Below, one piece after another: positions 5,255 through 5,472 of a stretch of DNA of 5,472 nucleotides (its first letter is position 1; every line of letters begins with the position of its first letter). The notes under the pieces were generated by a model that was not told where the DNA came from, searched no databases, and saw only the letters and a list, made by a program, of their open reading frames with translations. The stretch lies in assembly GCA_012974315.1 (NCBI GenBank), contig JAAXQI010000168.1:1-5472 (forward strand). Reading direction: 5' to 3'. The position numbers and the translations under genes are program-made. The stretch is from Desulfobacterales bacterium. Lineage in GTDB: Bacteria > Desulfobacterota > Desulfobulbia > Desulfobulbales > BM004.

Positions 5255-5472
5255 GTAAATACTCTTTTCCATGAATTTGGACATGCTTTACATGGTTTGC
5301 TTTCAGACTGTACTTATGAATCGATTTCGGGAACTGATACACCAAGAGATTTTGTTGAATTCCCTTCCCAGGTAATGGAAAACTGGTCGATGCATCCTGA
5401 TGTATTAAAGTTTTATGCAAAGCATTATGAAACCGGTGAAGTAATGGTTGATCTGGCGATCGTGCATTACCT
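5255..5472 (+). pseudogene. dcp: Fragment of an M3-family peptidyl-dipeptidase (Dcp)
   Basis: The frame reads VNTLFHEFGHALHGLLSD, then SGTDTPRDFVEFPSQVMENW, then HYETGEVM. This is the catalytic core of peptidyl-dipeptidase Dcp, a zinc enzyme that removes C-terminal dipeptides. HEFGH (5270-5284) supplies two zinc ligands and the catalytic Glu, and the Glu of DFVEFPSQ (5357-5359) is the third ligand. Full Dcp is about 680-700 residues with this motif near residue 470. Here recognisable similarity starts only about 5255; the frame upstream is open back to about 5123 but is unlike Dcp and has no credible start. After 5446 the reading (VDLAIVHY) also departs from the family's usual sequence. The region is more AT-rich than its neighbours and reads like Bacteroidetes-type Dcp, suggesting a transferred or rearranged piece. 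The right edge of the window hides the rest. Confidence 0.75.

Noticed and set aside
5205..5420. Minus-strand open frame of 71 codons at the right end
   Set aside because: The plus strand carries an unmistakable HEFGH zinc peptidase core over the same bases.

Overview
The window most likely comes from a Gram-negative anaerobe of the Desulfobacterota (deltaproteobacterial) type. The basis is indirect: moderate GC, a lipoprotein plus MacB/FtsX-type ABC transporter operon, and a cytoplasmic REC-PAS-LuxR regulator of a kind common in sulfate reducers. No rRNA or other phylogenetic marker is present, so this placement is inference.

Region 1 (1-3306) is a tight plus-strand operon of five genes. 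They are, in order: the 3' part of a heavy-metal-associated (HMA) domain protein with a CxxC motif; a DUF2318/FtrD-like lipoprotein with five cysteines; a small single-span membrane protein whose soluble part looks like an HMA fold without cysteines; a MacB/FtsX-type ABC permease with an extracytoplasmic CxxC; and a LolD/MacB-type ABC ATPase. DUF2318 beside a MacB-like permease and its ATPase recalls the accessory genes of P19/FetMP-type iron uptake loci (for example Campylobacter jejuni Cj1660-Cj1663). A role in handling metal or redox cofactors at the cell envelope is the best guess. The substrate cannot be read from the sequence, and the operon promoter lies outside the window.

Region 2 (3303-3905) is about 600 bases without a convincing gene, but it is rich in structure. 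A 105-base unit is repeated in tandem, nearly identical, and begins on the ATPase stop codon. Each copy carries a perfect 14-base palindrome. Next comes a GC-rich stretch (3536-3719) with several nested hairpins and a possible long-range pairing. A 12-bp imperfect hairpin (3763-3791) lies ahead of the regulator gene.

Region 3 (3906-5159) is a response regulator with receiver, coiled coil, PAS, coiled coil and LuxR-type DNA-binding domain. No partner kinase is visible.

Region 4 (5160-5472) is more AT-rich. It holds the zinc-binding core of a peptidyl-dipeptidase Dcp (M3 family) without the N-terminal two thirds of the enzyme, which looks like a gene fragment. The least explained part of the window is the repeat and hairpin region between the transporter operon and the regulator.
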